Assembly: GCF_024721975.1 (NCBI RefSeq)
Contig: NZ_JANQBB010000003.1
Span: 620,001 to 684,000, forward strand
DNA from: Paenibacillus endoradicis
Lineage (GTDB): Bacteria > Bacillota > Bacilli > Paenibacillales > Paenibacillaceae
Length of the DNA: 64,000 nt
Reading direction: 5' to 3'
The notes beneath the pieces were generated by a model. It saw only the letters and a program-made list of their open reading frames with translations. It was not told the DNA's origin and made no database searches. The position numbers were made by a program, and so were the translations under genes. Positions 17,802 to 25,564 of this stretch are shown here, in pieces (positions within the stretch are counted from its first letter, which is position 1; each line of letters begins with the position of its first letter).

Positions 17802-19178
17802 ATGTCTAGTAAAAAGGAAACCATTCAGCAAATCATCCATAAGGACATCGTTAATGGTCTCATCAAACCCGGTCAAAAGCTGCCCTCCATTCGTATGCAG
17901 AGCCAAAGATTTGGTTGCAGCCTTAATACAATAATTAGTGTCTATCAAGAGCTTGAAAATCAATATCTTATATATTCACGCCCGAAGAGCGGATATTTTG
18001 TTGTAGCTGAAGAAGCACTCTTTCCTCTGCTGCAAACCAATCGAATCGACTTTGCGACAGCGGCCCCTGATGCTGCGACGATCCCGCATACCGACTTTCG
18101 CCAATGCTTGAACAAAGCGATGGAATTATTTGAGACGTCCATATACACTTATCCCGATCCTCAAGGCTTACTTTCTCTTCGCCAAGAGATCGTGAAGCTT
18201 TTTCAACAACAGCAGGTTTTCCCTTCAGCAGAGCAAGTTTTTATTTTTTCCGGTGCTCAACAAGCGCTTCATATTCTTGCGGGAATGCCGTTTCCTAACG
18301 GGAAAATCAACATTTTGGTAGAACAACCAACCTACTGGGGAATGCTTGCTGCAATTGATACTCAAAGACAAACTGTCATAGGCATCGAAAGAACTGCTGA
18401 AGGACTTGATTGGGAAGCTTTGGAGCGACACTTTCAAAGTAATAATATAAAGTTTTTCTATACAATTCCGCGTTTTCATAATCCGCTAGGTACTTCTTAT
18501 ACAGCGCAAGACAAACAGCGACTAGCAGAACTCGCCAAAGCTAATGATGTTTACATTGTTGAGGATGATTATCTCGCTGATCTGGATACAAATAGTAAGG
18601 CAGATCCTATTTACGCTTATAATGGAGCCAGTCATGTTATATATCTCAGAAGTTTTTCAAAAGTAATGCTACCAGGATTAAGAATTGCTGCAGCGGCAGT
18701 ACCATCATCGTTTATTCATTTACTTCAATGGCATAAACATGCGGCTGATCTGAGTACATCAGTACTATCTCAAGGTGTACTTGAGATTTATATGAAGTCT
18801 GGGATGTATGCTCATCATGCGAAGCAAATGAAGTCTATGTACGATCGACGTATCAATCATCTAAAGGAAGTTTCACAGCGATATTTGCCCGAGGAGTGTT
18901 TATTTACGACTCAATCTTGTGGAGGTGTTTTCGCTTCAATTCAGCTCCCAGATTCTATTAATATTGAAGATTTGGTAAAGAGATTGGATAATCGTGGCGT
19001 TGATGTCTTTACTACCGATAAAATGTTTATTGCATCTTTTCCTAAGCTGAATTTATTGCGTCTAAGCATCATTCGCACGGATGAGCAAGCTATTGAAGAG
19101 GGAATCCGCATCATTGCGGAAGAAGTGGAGAATTCAAGATATACAAATAACTCGCCTAAGTCATTCTTTCGTCTATAA
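17802..19178 (+). CDS. MocR/PdxR-type regulator: GntR HTH fused to aminotransferase-like domain (copy 1)
   Basis: 458 residues, ATG after GAGGGAGG. Residues 1-75 are a GntR winged helix (PGQKLPSIRMQSQRFGCSLN). From about 90 on is a type-I PLP aminotransferase fold with FSGAQQALH, FHNPLG, VEDDYLADLD and the PLP-binding Lys287 in RSFSKVML. Proteins of this class sense PLP or an amino compound and regulate a neighbouring gene, here most likely the divergent EamA exporter. It is about half identical by eye to the MocR at 25562 (shared KFFYT, PRFHNPLG, VEDDYLAD-like blocks), so the two are paralogues. Confidence 0.9.
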   Translation: MSSKKETIQQIIHKDIVNGLIKPGQKLPSIRMQSQRFGCSLNTIISVYQELENQYLIYSRPKSGYFVVAEEALFPLLQTNRIDFATAAPDAATIPHTDFRQCLNKAMELFETSIYTYPDPQGLLSLRQEIVKLFQQQQVFPSAEQVFIFSGAQQALHILAGMPFPNGKINILVEQPTYWGMLAAIDTQRQTVIGIERTAEGLDWEALERHFQSNNIKFFYTIPRFHNPLGTSYTAQDKQRLAELAKANDVYIVEDDYLADLDTNSKADPIYAYNGASHVIYLRSFSKVMLPGLRIAAAAVPSSFIHLLQWHKHAADLSTSVLSQGVLEIYMKSGMYAHHAKQMKSMYDRRINHLKEVSQRYLPEECLFTTQSCGGVFASIQLPDSINIEDLVKRLDNRGVDVFTTDKMFIASFPKLNLLRLSIIRTDEQAIEEGIRIIAEEVENSRYTNNSPKSFFRL

Positions 19179-19200
19179 ATAGAAAAACGGAGGAATAGAT

Positions 19201-19233
19201 ATGTCAAGAGGTATGAGAAAACGGAGAAATTAA
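19201..19233 (+). CDS. Possible 10-residue peptide (MSRGMRKRRN)
   Basis: A tiny frame begins with ATG seven bases after CGGAGGAA and ends before a strong terminator at 19253. The product would be very basic. The good ribosome binding site and position right after the MocR gene are the only support; it could equally be a translated leftover or a small RNA. Confidence 0.3.
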   Translation: MSRGMRKRRN

Positions 19234-19252
19234 AAAGCTAAGCTGACGGGAT

Positions 19253-19287
19253 GACAATTCTAGATTTGTAGAATTGTCTATTTTTTT
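19253..19287 (+). terminator. Rho-independent terminator after MocR gene 1
   Basis: GACAATTCTA and TAGAATTGTC form a perfect 10-bp stem with a 6-base loop, followed by TATTTTTTT. Confidence 0.88.
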
Positions 19288-19723
19288 GTGTATCATCTTA
19301 ACATACTAGAAAAAAATTTTTTAGATTATTAACGATGCCAGATAGGGAGTAATTGATACATGGGAAGAATAAATTATTAAGATATGTAGTACTATACAAA
19401 TTCGTTTTTTACAAAATAGTATTTTATAGGGAAAATATAGAAAATAATAGATGAATAGAGTATGATGAAGGAAGATTGTTTAGTTTTAATGTCGAAGTTT
19501 TGTTGTTCTATGGTCAATTGATCGAGCTCAAAAGCGTGTAAGTCCAATATTAAATGTATCGCTCATAAATGCCAGAAGATGTATTAATTAAAAAATGCTA
19601 TGGTCAGAATGATTCATCTCGTTATTGCTAGGAAGAGTTCAGTGACCTAATACAGGAAATATTCAGTACAAACATTCTATTAATTTAATGATGTATAATC
19701 ATGAAACAAAAGCTAAGACAACG

Positions 19724-19767
19724 AATGACCCAGCCTAAGATAACATTAATCTAAGGCTGGGTCATTT
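19724..19767. terminator. Strong stand-alone hairpin, terminator-like
   Basis: AATGACCCAGCC-TAAGA pairs with TCTAAGGCTGGGTCATT over 16 or so bases with one bulge. No gene ends just before it, so it may mark a short untranslated transcript or a lost gene. Confidence 0.6.
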
Positions 19768-19768
19768 G

Positions 19769-19779
19769 TGTATACAAAA
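19769..19779. promoter_or_regulatory. Candidate operator TGTATACAAAA upstream of DJ-1 gene
   Basis: The same 11 bases occur at 21380-21390 in the promoter before the IclR gene of the downstream pathway cluster. The core TGTATACA is palindromic. It may be bound by the IclR protein or another local regulator; this is inference from two occurrences. Confidence 0.35.
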
Positions 19780-19824
19780 ACGTAAGATGAATCAGCAGTA
19801 ACTATAAATGAGAGGGTGGATACA

Positions 19825-20406
19825 ATGAAGATCGCTTTAGTATTATTCGATGGAGTTACATTTCTTGATTATGTGGGATTTTATGATGTTATTTATCGGC
19901 TAAATTTCTTTGACAAAACAAAAGGTACAACTTGGGATATATGTGGATTAACTGATGAACTGACAGATGAACTTGGAATGAGAGTCAGAGTAAATGTTAT
20001 TAAACCTAATATATCTGAATATGATCTTGTCTTCATTCCTAGAGGTATGGGTACGAGAAAGCTTAAAGAAGATCCTGAATTTATGACATGGATACGCACC
20101 AGTGAATCTGTTTCTAATAAAATTTCAGTCTGTACAGGCTCTCTTATATTGGGATCCGCTGGTTTCTTAAAGGACAAGAAAGCAACAACTCATCCTAATG
20201 CATACGAGTTATTAGAACCTTACTGTAAGGAAGTAATTAATACCCGAATAGTCAAGGATGGGAATGTAATAACTGCAGGAGGAGTAACGACATCTATCGA
20301 TTTGGGCATATATTTAATCGAGCTATTCGTAGGGAAAGAGGAGGCTGAAATAGTGAAAAAACAAATTGATTATCCCTATGAAGCAGTAGGAATTGTAGAA
20401 GTCTGA
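19825..20406 (+). CDS. DJ-1/PfpI-family protein
   Basis: 193 residues from the ATG at 19825, 5 bases after AGAGGGTGG; an in-frame GTG at 19816 lies within that site. The fold is class-I glutamine-amidotransferase-like: ALVLFDGVTFLDYVG at the N terminus and the nucleophile cysteine in SVCTGSLILGSAG (about residue 98). The layout is closest to isonitrile-hydratase/ThiJ-like members. Substrate is unknown. It lies 89 bases before the lactonase gene of a deoxysugar-acid cluster and may be part of the same transcript, but it has no known role in that pathway. Confidence 0.82.
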   Translation: MKIALVLFDGVTFLDYVGFYDVIYRLNFFDKTKGTTWDICGLTDELTDELGMRVRVNVIKPNISEYDLVFIPRGMGTRKLKEDPEFMTWIRTSESVSNKISVCTGSLILGSAGFLKDKKATTHPNAYELLEPYCKEVINTRIVKDGNVITAGGVTTSIDLGIYLIELFVGKEEAEIVKKQIDYPYEAVGIVEV

Positions 20407-20495
20407 ATTGAATCGTAGATGCATTGAATAGTTGCGAATTAAAATGCTGAGCAATGGAATGGCACGACCAAATCGAGATAAAGGGTGAATGAGTG

Positions 20496-21329
20496 ATGAG
20501 AGTAGATGCGCATCAACATTTCTGGAATTTAGAAAAAGTAGAATATCCTTGGTTAATTCCAGCACATGGCTCAATTTATCGTACAATCGAGGCTAACGAG
20601 CTAGAGCCTCTGCTACAAACAAATGGGATCGACAAAACCGTCATTATCCAAGCGATGGATTCATATGAAGATACTGACTATATGCTCGAAACAGCTGAAC
20701 AATTTAGTTGGATTGCAGGTGTAGTGGGCTGGGTTCCATTGAATAAACCTGAGGAAGCAGCTAAGAAGCTTGAGTTATACAGCAAAAATCCTCGTTTTAA
20801 AGGTGTTCGTCATTTAATACATGATGAACCGGATCCCAACTGGCTTGTTCAGGATAATGTCATTCAAGGCCTTAAAATTCTGGCTTCATATGGACTAACT
20901 TTTGATGTCGTAGCAGAATTGCCAGAGCATTTACAGCATGTCACTACGTTAGCCGAAAAAATTCCCAATTTAAAAATAGTGATCGATCATCTTGCAAAGC
21001 CACCGATAAAAGATCAACAAATGGAGCCTTGGTCCAGCTTGATGAAGGATGCGGCAGAGTACCCCAACGTTTATGCCAAATTATCTGGACTCAACACCGC
21101 TGCCCATTGGGAAAATTGGTCTGCTGCGGATATTAAACCTTATATCGATTTTGCTTTTAATAATTTTGGAGCAGAAAGACTTTTATTTGGTAGCGATTGG
21201 CCTGTAGCTAATTTGGCAGGCGATTACACTAAGATTTGGGTGGAAACGAACAAAGCACTTGAAGGACGTTCACAAGTTGAAATTGATGCTGTTTTAGGTG
21301 GAACTGCTATTAAATTTTACGGGTTATAA
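20496..21329 (+). CDS. Amidohydrolase-2 family sugar lactonase (L-fucono- or L-rhamnono-lactonase type)
   Basis: 277 residues from the ATG at 20496, about 9 bases after AAAGGGTG. It is a COG3618-type TIM-barrel hydrolase: metal-binding VDAHQHFW at the N terminus, GVRHLIHDEPDPNWL, the IDHLAKPP block, YAKLSGL, and LLFGSDWPVANL near the C terminus. Family members open L-fucono-1,5-lactone or L-rhamnono-1,4-lactone to the acid. The neighbours (SDR dehydrogenase, split UxaA-type dehydratase, FAH hydrolase, IclR regulator) support the second step of a non-phosphorylative deoxysugar pathway. The exact sugar is not decided by sequence. Confidence 0.85.
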   Translation: MRVDAHQHFWNLEKVEYPWLIPAHGSIYRTIEANELEPLLQTNGIDKTVIIQAMDSYEDTDYMLETAEQFSWIAGVVGWVPLNKPEEAAKKLELYSKNPRFKGVRHLIHDEPDPNWLVQDNVIQGLKILASYGLTFDVVAELPEHLQHVTTLAEKIPNLKIVIDHLAKPPIKDQQMEPWSSLMKDAAEYPNVYAKLSGLNTAAHWENWSAADIKPYIDFAFNNFGAERLLFGSDWPVANLAGDYTKIWVETNKALEGRSQVEIDAVLGGTAIKFYGL

Positions 21330-21378
21330 AAGGTGAAAATTTCAATTGCTAAATATACCATAAATTAGTAAAATTGAT

Positions 21379-21406
21379 TTGTATACAAAACTTGGTTTTC
21401 TATAAT
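21379..21406 (+). promoter_or_regulatory. Promoter with overlapping palindrome upstream of IclR gene
   Basis: TTGTAT (21379-21384), a 16-base spacer and TATAAT (21401-21406). The perfect palindrome TTGTATACAA covers the -35 box, a good place for repressor binding. Confidence 0.6.
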
Positions 21407-21423
21407 ATTCAAAGGGTGGTTAT

Positions 21424-22170
21424 GTGGACAAAAAATATTGGGTACCTGCGTTGGAGAAAGCAGATGGGGTTTTAAGGCTTATTTCAGAAGAACCCTATAA
21501 GCATCGATTAATTGATTTGGTCAATCAACTAGGCATCCATAAGAGCTCTATGTATTCCCTTTTACATACTTTGGAAGCGCTTAAATGGATTGATAGAGAT
21601 GCTAATGATACGTATGCCATCGGTTCCGCTACGGGGAGATGGGGTGATTCTTACTCGCAAGGTCAAGATATTATCGCCTCGTTCCATCGAGAAGCAAGTA
21701 TCACGAGAGATCGTCTTCAAGAGACAATTCAGTTGGCAAAACTAGAAGGTAATGAAGTGCTATATCTAGCTAAAGAGGAAGCGCCTACTATGGTCAGGCT
21801 AGCTTCTGGACCAGGAATGAAGTTCCCTGCCCATGTAACTGCACTCGGAAAAGTATTGTTGTCGTTTGTAGATGAGTCGGAGCTAGATTTATTGTATCCT
21901 AGTCAACAATTAATAAGTCTCACAGAGTATTCATTAAAAACAAAGGTGGATTTGGTTAAGCAGCTCCGAATCATTCGTGATGAAGGAATTGCCTTCGATA
22001 GGCAGGAAGTCATCGTCGGATTCAGCTGTGTTTCAGCACCGATTCTATCTCAATCAGGTGAAGCTATCGCAGCAGTGAGCTGTTCCATGCCACAGTATAT
22101 CTGGGAGCGTAAAAAGGATGTTGCGAAAACCGAGATTAGTCAATTGGCTGGTCGCTTATCCCAATTTTAG
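21424..22170 (+). CDS. IclR-family transcriptional regulator
   Basis: 248 residues, GTG start 4-5 bases after AAAGGGTGG. Residues 8-70 are the winged helix (LIDLVNQLGIHKSSMYSLLHTLEALKWI). The rest is the IclR effector domain (FPAHVTALGKVLLSF; EGIAFDRQEVIVGFSCVSAPI). Proteins of this type usually repress a catabolic operon until a small acid binds. It sits in the middle of the lactonase-SDR-FAH-UxaA cluster and is the obvious regulator of it. A palindrome over its own promoter suggests self-control. In Campylobacter jejuni the L-fucose locus also carries an IclR gene. Confidence 0.9.
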   Translation: MDKKYWVPALEKADGVLRLISEEPYKHRLIDLVNQLGIHKSSMYSLLHTLEALKWIDRDANDTYAIGSATGRWGDSYSQGQDIIASFHREASITRDRLQETIQLAKLEGNEVLYLAKEEAPTMVRLASGPGMKFPAHVTALGKVLLSFVDESELDLLYPSQQLISLTEYSLKTKVDLVKQLRIIRDEGIAFDRQEVIVGFSCVSAPILSQSGEAIAAVSCSMPQYIWERKKDVAKTEISQLAGRLSQF

Positions 22171-22249
22171 TTTATTCTTACGATGCTACTTTTCATCAGA
22201 TGAGAAGTACATCGAGATGCCAATGTAAAGTTTTAGGAGGCAATTATCA

Positions 22250-23023
22250 ATGAGATTAATCAATAAAGTTATTCTGATTACTGGATCGGGTTCTGGTATA
22301 GGCAGAAGCACAGCATTGTTATTCGCTCGTGAAGGCGCCACTGTCATTGTGAATGATCTGGATGAAGCTAAAGGAATTGAGACGTTAAAGTATATTCAGG
22401 ATGCTGGTGGAATGGGTCACTTTATCCATGCAGACGTGACAAATCCTGAATCTGTGATGCTGATGATCGATCAAATTATTAAAAAATACGGTCAAATTGA
22501 TGTGCTCTTTAACAATGCGGGAATTAGTGGTGTTGGAGCTTTACATGAAATTGAGCCTGATACATGGGATCGAGTTATTCAGGTCAACATCCGCGGTGTA
22601 TACTTGTCTTCCAAATATGTGCTTCCACATATGATGAAACGCAAATCTGGTAACATCATCAACATGTCCTCCTGCGTTGCAGAAATTGGACTCGCTAGAA
22701 GGGCCTCTTATTCAGCGACGAAAGGAGCGGTATTGGCGCTGACGAAGTCCATGCAAGTGGATTACGCATCATACAATATCCGCGTAAATGCCATTTTACC
22801 CGGTACAATCCTAACGCCGTTCGTTGAGAATTATTTAGTCAGCTCCTATGATGATCGAGAATCTGCTATGGCATCAATCAAGAAACGCCAACTCAGTGAG
22901 GAGCTTGGAACACCAGAGGATGTTGCTCAGGCTGCTTTATTCCTTGCTTCAGATGAATCGAAATTTATGATGGGTTCACCTCTTTATATCGATGGAGGCG
23001 CTACTTTCGGAAAAAATGCATAA
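22250..23023 (+). CDS. SDR-family dehydrogenase of the deoxysugar cluster
   Basis: 257 residues, ATG 8 bases after AGGAGG. It is a classical short-chain dehydrogenase: nucleotide-binding TGSGSGIGR (about 11-19), NNAGISG, catalytic Ser in NMSSCVAEIG, YxxxK as SYSATKGA, and C-terminal GSPLYIDGGATF. In this context it could oxidise L-fucose to the lactone (as FucX does) or 2-keto-3-deoxy-L-fuconate to the 2,4-diketo acid. The downstream FAH enzyme needs the second reaction, so the single SDR here leaves one oxidation unassigned; the SDR at 31157 is another candidate. It is 79 bases after the IclR gene. Confidence 0.88.
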   Translation: MRLINKVILITGSGSGIGRSTALLFAREGATVIVNDLDEAKGIETLKYIQDAGGMGHFIHADVTNPESVMLMIDQIIKKYGQIDVLFNNAGISGVGALHEIEPDTWDRVIQVNIRGVYLSSKYVLPHMMKRKSGNIINMSSCVAEIGLARRASYSATKGAVLALTKSMQVDYASYNIRVNAILPGTILTPFVENYLVSSYDDRESAMASIKKRQLSEELGTPEDVAQAALFLASDESKFMMGSPLYIDGGATFGKNA

Positions 23024-23056
23024 AAACAGTAAATGACAGAGGAGAGGAATGTTACT

Positions 23057-23968
23057 ATGAAATTATTAACATTTATTAACAATGGAGACTACCAATTAGG
23101 AGTCGTAACTGATCAAGGAGTTCTGGATGTTGCAAGTGCAGTAAGAGATTTACCTATGCTTAGTGGAGAATCCATACCGCTAACGGTTCACGAAGTGATC
23201 GACGGTGGTGATGCGGCAGTTGAGAAGCTCGATCAATTCACATCACAAGTACTGGAGATGGTTAGCGACGATAGTTCATATTTGCTTGATGAAGTAAAGC
23301 TGACGCTTGGTCCATGTGTAACCCATCCGAATAAGATCATTTGCGTTGGTCTTAACTATCGCAAACATGCGGAGGAAACGAATGCCGCTATTCCTCAATA
23401 CCCGATTCTTTTCAATAAGTTTAACAATACGTTAACGGGGCATGGCGACGATATTCCACTACCTAAAGTGACGACGAAAGTCGATTATGAAGCTGAACTC
23501 GTCATCGTTATCGGAAAAACTGCAAAGTATGTTGCGAAAGAGGATGCGCTTAGCCATGTGTTTGGTTATTGCAACGTGAACGATTTGTCTGCCCGAGACT
23601 TACAGATGAGGACGCAGCAATGGCTTTTAGGAAAGTCATGTGATAAATTTTCGCCACTTGGACCCTATCTAGTTACTGCGGATGAAATCGGAAACCCGAA
23701 TGATCTGGATGTTAAATGCCTCGTCAACGGAGCAGTTCGACAGCATTCCAATACATCGGATATGATCTTCTATTGTGATGAAATCGTAAGCTATATCTCG
23801 CAACATATGACGCTTGTACCTGGAGACATTATTTTAACTGGAACACCAGAAGGAGTCGTTCTCGGTTATCCGGAAGATAAGCAGGTTTATCTAAAGGATG
23901 GAGACATCGTTACGATCGAGATTGAGAAACTTGGCAAGCTGACGAATCGAATGGTTACCGAAAACTGA
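23057..23968 (+). CDS. Fumarylacetoacetate hydrolase-family protein (2,4-diketo-3-deoxy-sugar-acid hydrolase type)
   Basis: 303 residues from the ATG at 23057, 9 bases after GAGGAGAGG; an ATG at 23033 lies upstream of that site. FAH fold: KIICVGLNYRKHAEE, metal ligands in VDYEAELVIVIGK and the following DLSARDLQ, and ILTGTPEGV near the C terminus. Members of this branch cleave 2,4-diketo-3-deoxy-L-fuconate or -rhamnonate to pyruvate and L-lactate; others act on different acylpyruvates. The position between SDR and dehydratase genes supports the sugar-acid role. Confidence 0.87.
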   Translation: MKLLTFINNGDYQLGVVTDQGVLDVASAVRDLPMLSGESIPLTVHEVIDGGDAAVEKLDQFTSQVLEMVSDDSSYLLDEVKLTLGPCVTHPNKIICVGLNYRKHAEETNAAIPQYPILFNKFNNTLTGHGDDIPLPKVTTKVDYEAELVIVIGKTAKYVAKEDALSHVFGYCNVNDLSARDLQMRTQQWLLGKSCDKFSPLGPYLVTADEIGNPNDLDVKCLVNGAVRQHSNTSDMIFYCDEIVSYISQHMTLVPGDIILTGTPEGVVLGYPEDKQVYLKDGDIVTIEIEKLGKLTNRMVTEN

Positions 23969-24013
23969 ATTATTGTCGAATTTTAAAGATTGAGAGACGA
24001 AAGGAAGATGAAT

Positions 24014-24379
24014 ATGGATGTAGCGAAGAAGGGTGGCAGAGCTATTATATTACATGCCAAAGATAATGCGGCAACGGCTCTTGAACTTTTCAGCAAAGAT
24101 TCTATTTTTCATATATCCGAAACTGATGCGATTATATTGCAAGATAATATAGAATTTGGACATAAATTTGCCTTAGCCTTCATCCCAAGAGGACAGAAAG
24201 TATACAAATATGGAGTACCAATCGGTATAGCGACATTAGATATTCATGTTGGTGAACACATCCATTTACACAATTTAATGAGCATGCAATATTTAACAGA
24301 TCAATCGGTGGATCAAATTTCGGAGGGGATGGAGAATGAAGGGATACAAGAGAGCGGATGGAAGAATCGGAATACGTAA
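24014..24379 (+). CDS. UxaA-family dehydratase, small SAF-domain subunit
   Basis: 121 residues from the ATG at 24014, 6 bases after AAAGGAAG; two earlier in-frame starts (TTG 23990, ATG 24008) are badly spaced. The SAF domain shows FALAFIPRGQKVYKYGVPIG and DIHVGEHIHLHNL, where family members carry GxHVHxHN. In altronate and galactarate dehydratases this domain is fused to the large domain; here, as in the Campylobacter fucose genes, it is a separate gene overlapping the large subunit by 44 bases. The two proteins should form one Fe-dependent sugar-acid dehydratase making the 2-keto-3-deoxy acid. Confidence 0.85.
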   Translation: MDVAKKGGRAIILHAKDNAATALELFSKDSIFHISETDAIILQDNIEFGHKFALAFIPRGQKVYKYGVPIGIATLDIHVGEHIHLHNLMSMQYLTDQSVDQISEGMENEGIQESGWKNRNT

Positions 24380-25511
24380 TCATGTAGCAGTCATCTATAC
24401 CGTTGAATGTGCACATCACGTTTCTGATACCATCGCGCGAAGTGTACCTGGTGTTGAAGTATTAGGTTACGCTGGTTGTTATTCAGATCCTTACGCATTC
24501 CGAATGCTTGTCGAATTGGGTAAGCATCCTAATGTGGCAGGGGTTATCATTGTACGTATTGGTTGTGAAAGTACTGATGTTGACTTACTCACTTCACTAA
24601 TTGCCGAAAGTGGAAAACGTGTTGAAATGATCAATATCCAGGAAACTGGCGGATCTATTGCTTCAATCTCGCTTGGTAAAAAATACGCGCTCGAAATGAT
24701 AGAGAGTGCTGAAACAACAGAACTCCAGGAAATTGGTTTGGATGATCTAATTATTGGTGTTGAATGTGGTGGTTCTGATGCAACCTCAGGGTTATCTGCA
24801 AACCCTGCTACGGGATGGGCAGTAGATCGTTTGGTAGAACATGGTGCTCGTGTTATTTTTAGTGAGCTACCGGAGTTATTAGGATGTAACGATTATTTAC
24901 TTGATCGAGCAGCTAACGAAACAGTTAAAACTAGACTTCAAGACGGTTTGGTCCGAGCACAAGGTCTAGGGATTCTCTTGAAAACTTTTGCAGTTTCCGT
25001 AGGAAATGAAGCAGGTGGTCTAACTACAATTGAGGAGAAGTCATTAGGTGCATTATGCAAAGCAGGAACAAAACCCATTGTTGATATATTGAAACCTGGT
25101 CAACACCCAGAAAAAGCAGGACTTTATTTATTGGATAAAGTAGGATTATTAGACACGAATCAATTAACGATATATGAAGAAAACGATAGTGATGGACTTG
25201 TAACTTTACTAGCTTCGGGCGCACATATATTATTGTTTACTACAGGAAGAGGTAACGTCATAGGGTCTGTTATTGCACCTGTAATTAAAATATGTGGAAA
25301 TCCGATTACTGCTAGACGGATGTCTGACAACATGGATATTAATGCTGGAGGGATTATAGAAGGCATACATTCCGTAGATCAAGTAGGTCAACAATTGTTT
25401 GATCTAATTGGTGCGGTTGCTGCAGGACAGCAAACTAAAGCGGAAATATTGGGTCATAAGGAATATTCAATTCCAGACAAACCAGGCAGAGCTTGCGATT
25501 TGTTTGGATAG
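24336..25511 (+). CDS. UxaA-family dehydratase, large subunit
   Basis: 391 residues, ATG 7 bases after GGAGGGG, inside the end of the small-subunit gene. Motifs of the altronate/galactarate-dehydratase large domain: YKRADGRIGIRNHVAV at the N terminus, IGVECGGSDATSGLSANPATG, FAVSVGNEAGGLTTIEEKSLG, and FTTGRGNVIGS plus PVIKICGNP in the C-terminal half. Conserved cysteines are likely metal ligands. With the small subunit it would dehydrate L-fuconate or a related acid. It is the last gene of the cluster, closed by a terminator at 25530. No sugar transporter gene is present in this block. Confidence 0.87.
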   Translation: MKGYKRADGRIGIRNHVAVIYTVECAHHVSDTIARSVPGVEVLGYAGCYSDPYAFRMLVELGKHPNVAGVIIVRIGCESTDVDLLTSLIAESGKRVEMINIQETGGSIASISLGKKYALEMIESAETTELQEIGLDDLIIGVECGGSDATSGLSANPATGWAVDRLVEHGARVIFSELPELLGCNDYLLDRAANETVKTRLQDGLVRAQGLGILLKTFAVSVGNEAGGLTTIEEKSLGALCKAGTKPIVDILKPGQHPEKAGLYLLDKVGLLDTNQLTIYEENDSDGLVTLLASGAHILLFTTGRGNVIGSVIAPVIKICGNPITARRMSDNMDINAGGIIEGIHSVDQVGQQLFDLIGAVAAGQQTKAEILGHKEYSIPDKPGRACDLFG

Positions 25512-25529
25512 AGATTGTTTTCTTAATTG

Positions 25530-25564
25530 AGAAAAGCACGATGATATGTCGTGCTTCTCTTTTA
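25530..25564. terminator. Bidirectional terminator between UxaA and MocR gene 2
   Basis: AAGCACGA and TCGTGCTT flank a 7-base loop, with an A-rich start and TCTCTTTTAG after. It overlaps the last codon of the convergent MocR gene. Confidence 0.75.

Larger units (their letters stand above)
19288..19824. other. Geneless AT-rich region
   Basis: About 535 bases without a credible gene on either strand. It ends with a strong stand-alone hairpin (19724-19767) and the promoter region of the DJ-1 gene. No recognisable remnant of a coding sequence was found. Confidence 0.5.

Noticed and set aside
19288..19723. Decayed gene in the geneless region
   Set aside because: Short frames on both strands show no recognisable motif, and no lesion pattern like that of the GH5 pseudogene.
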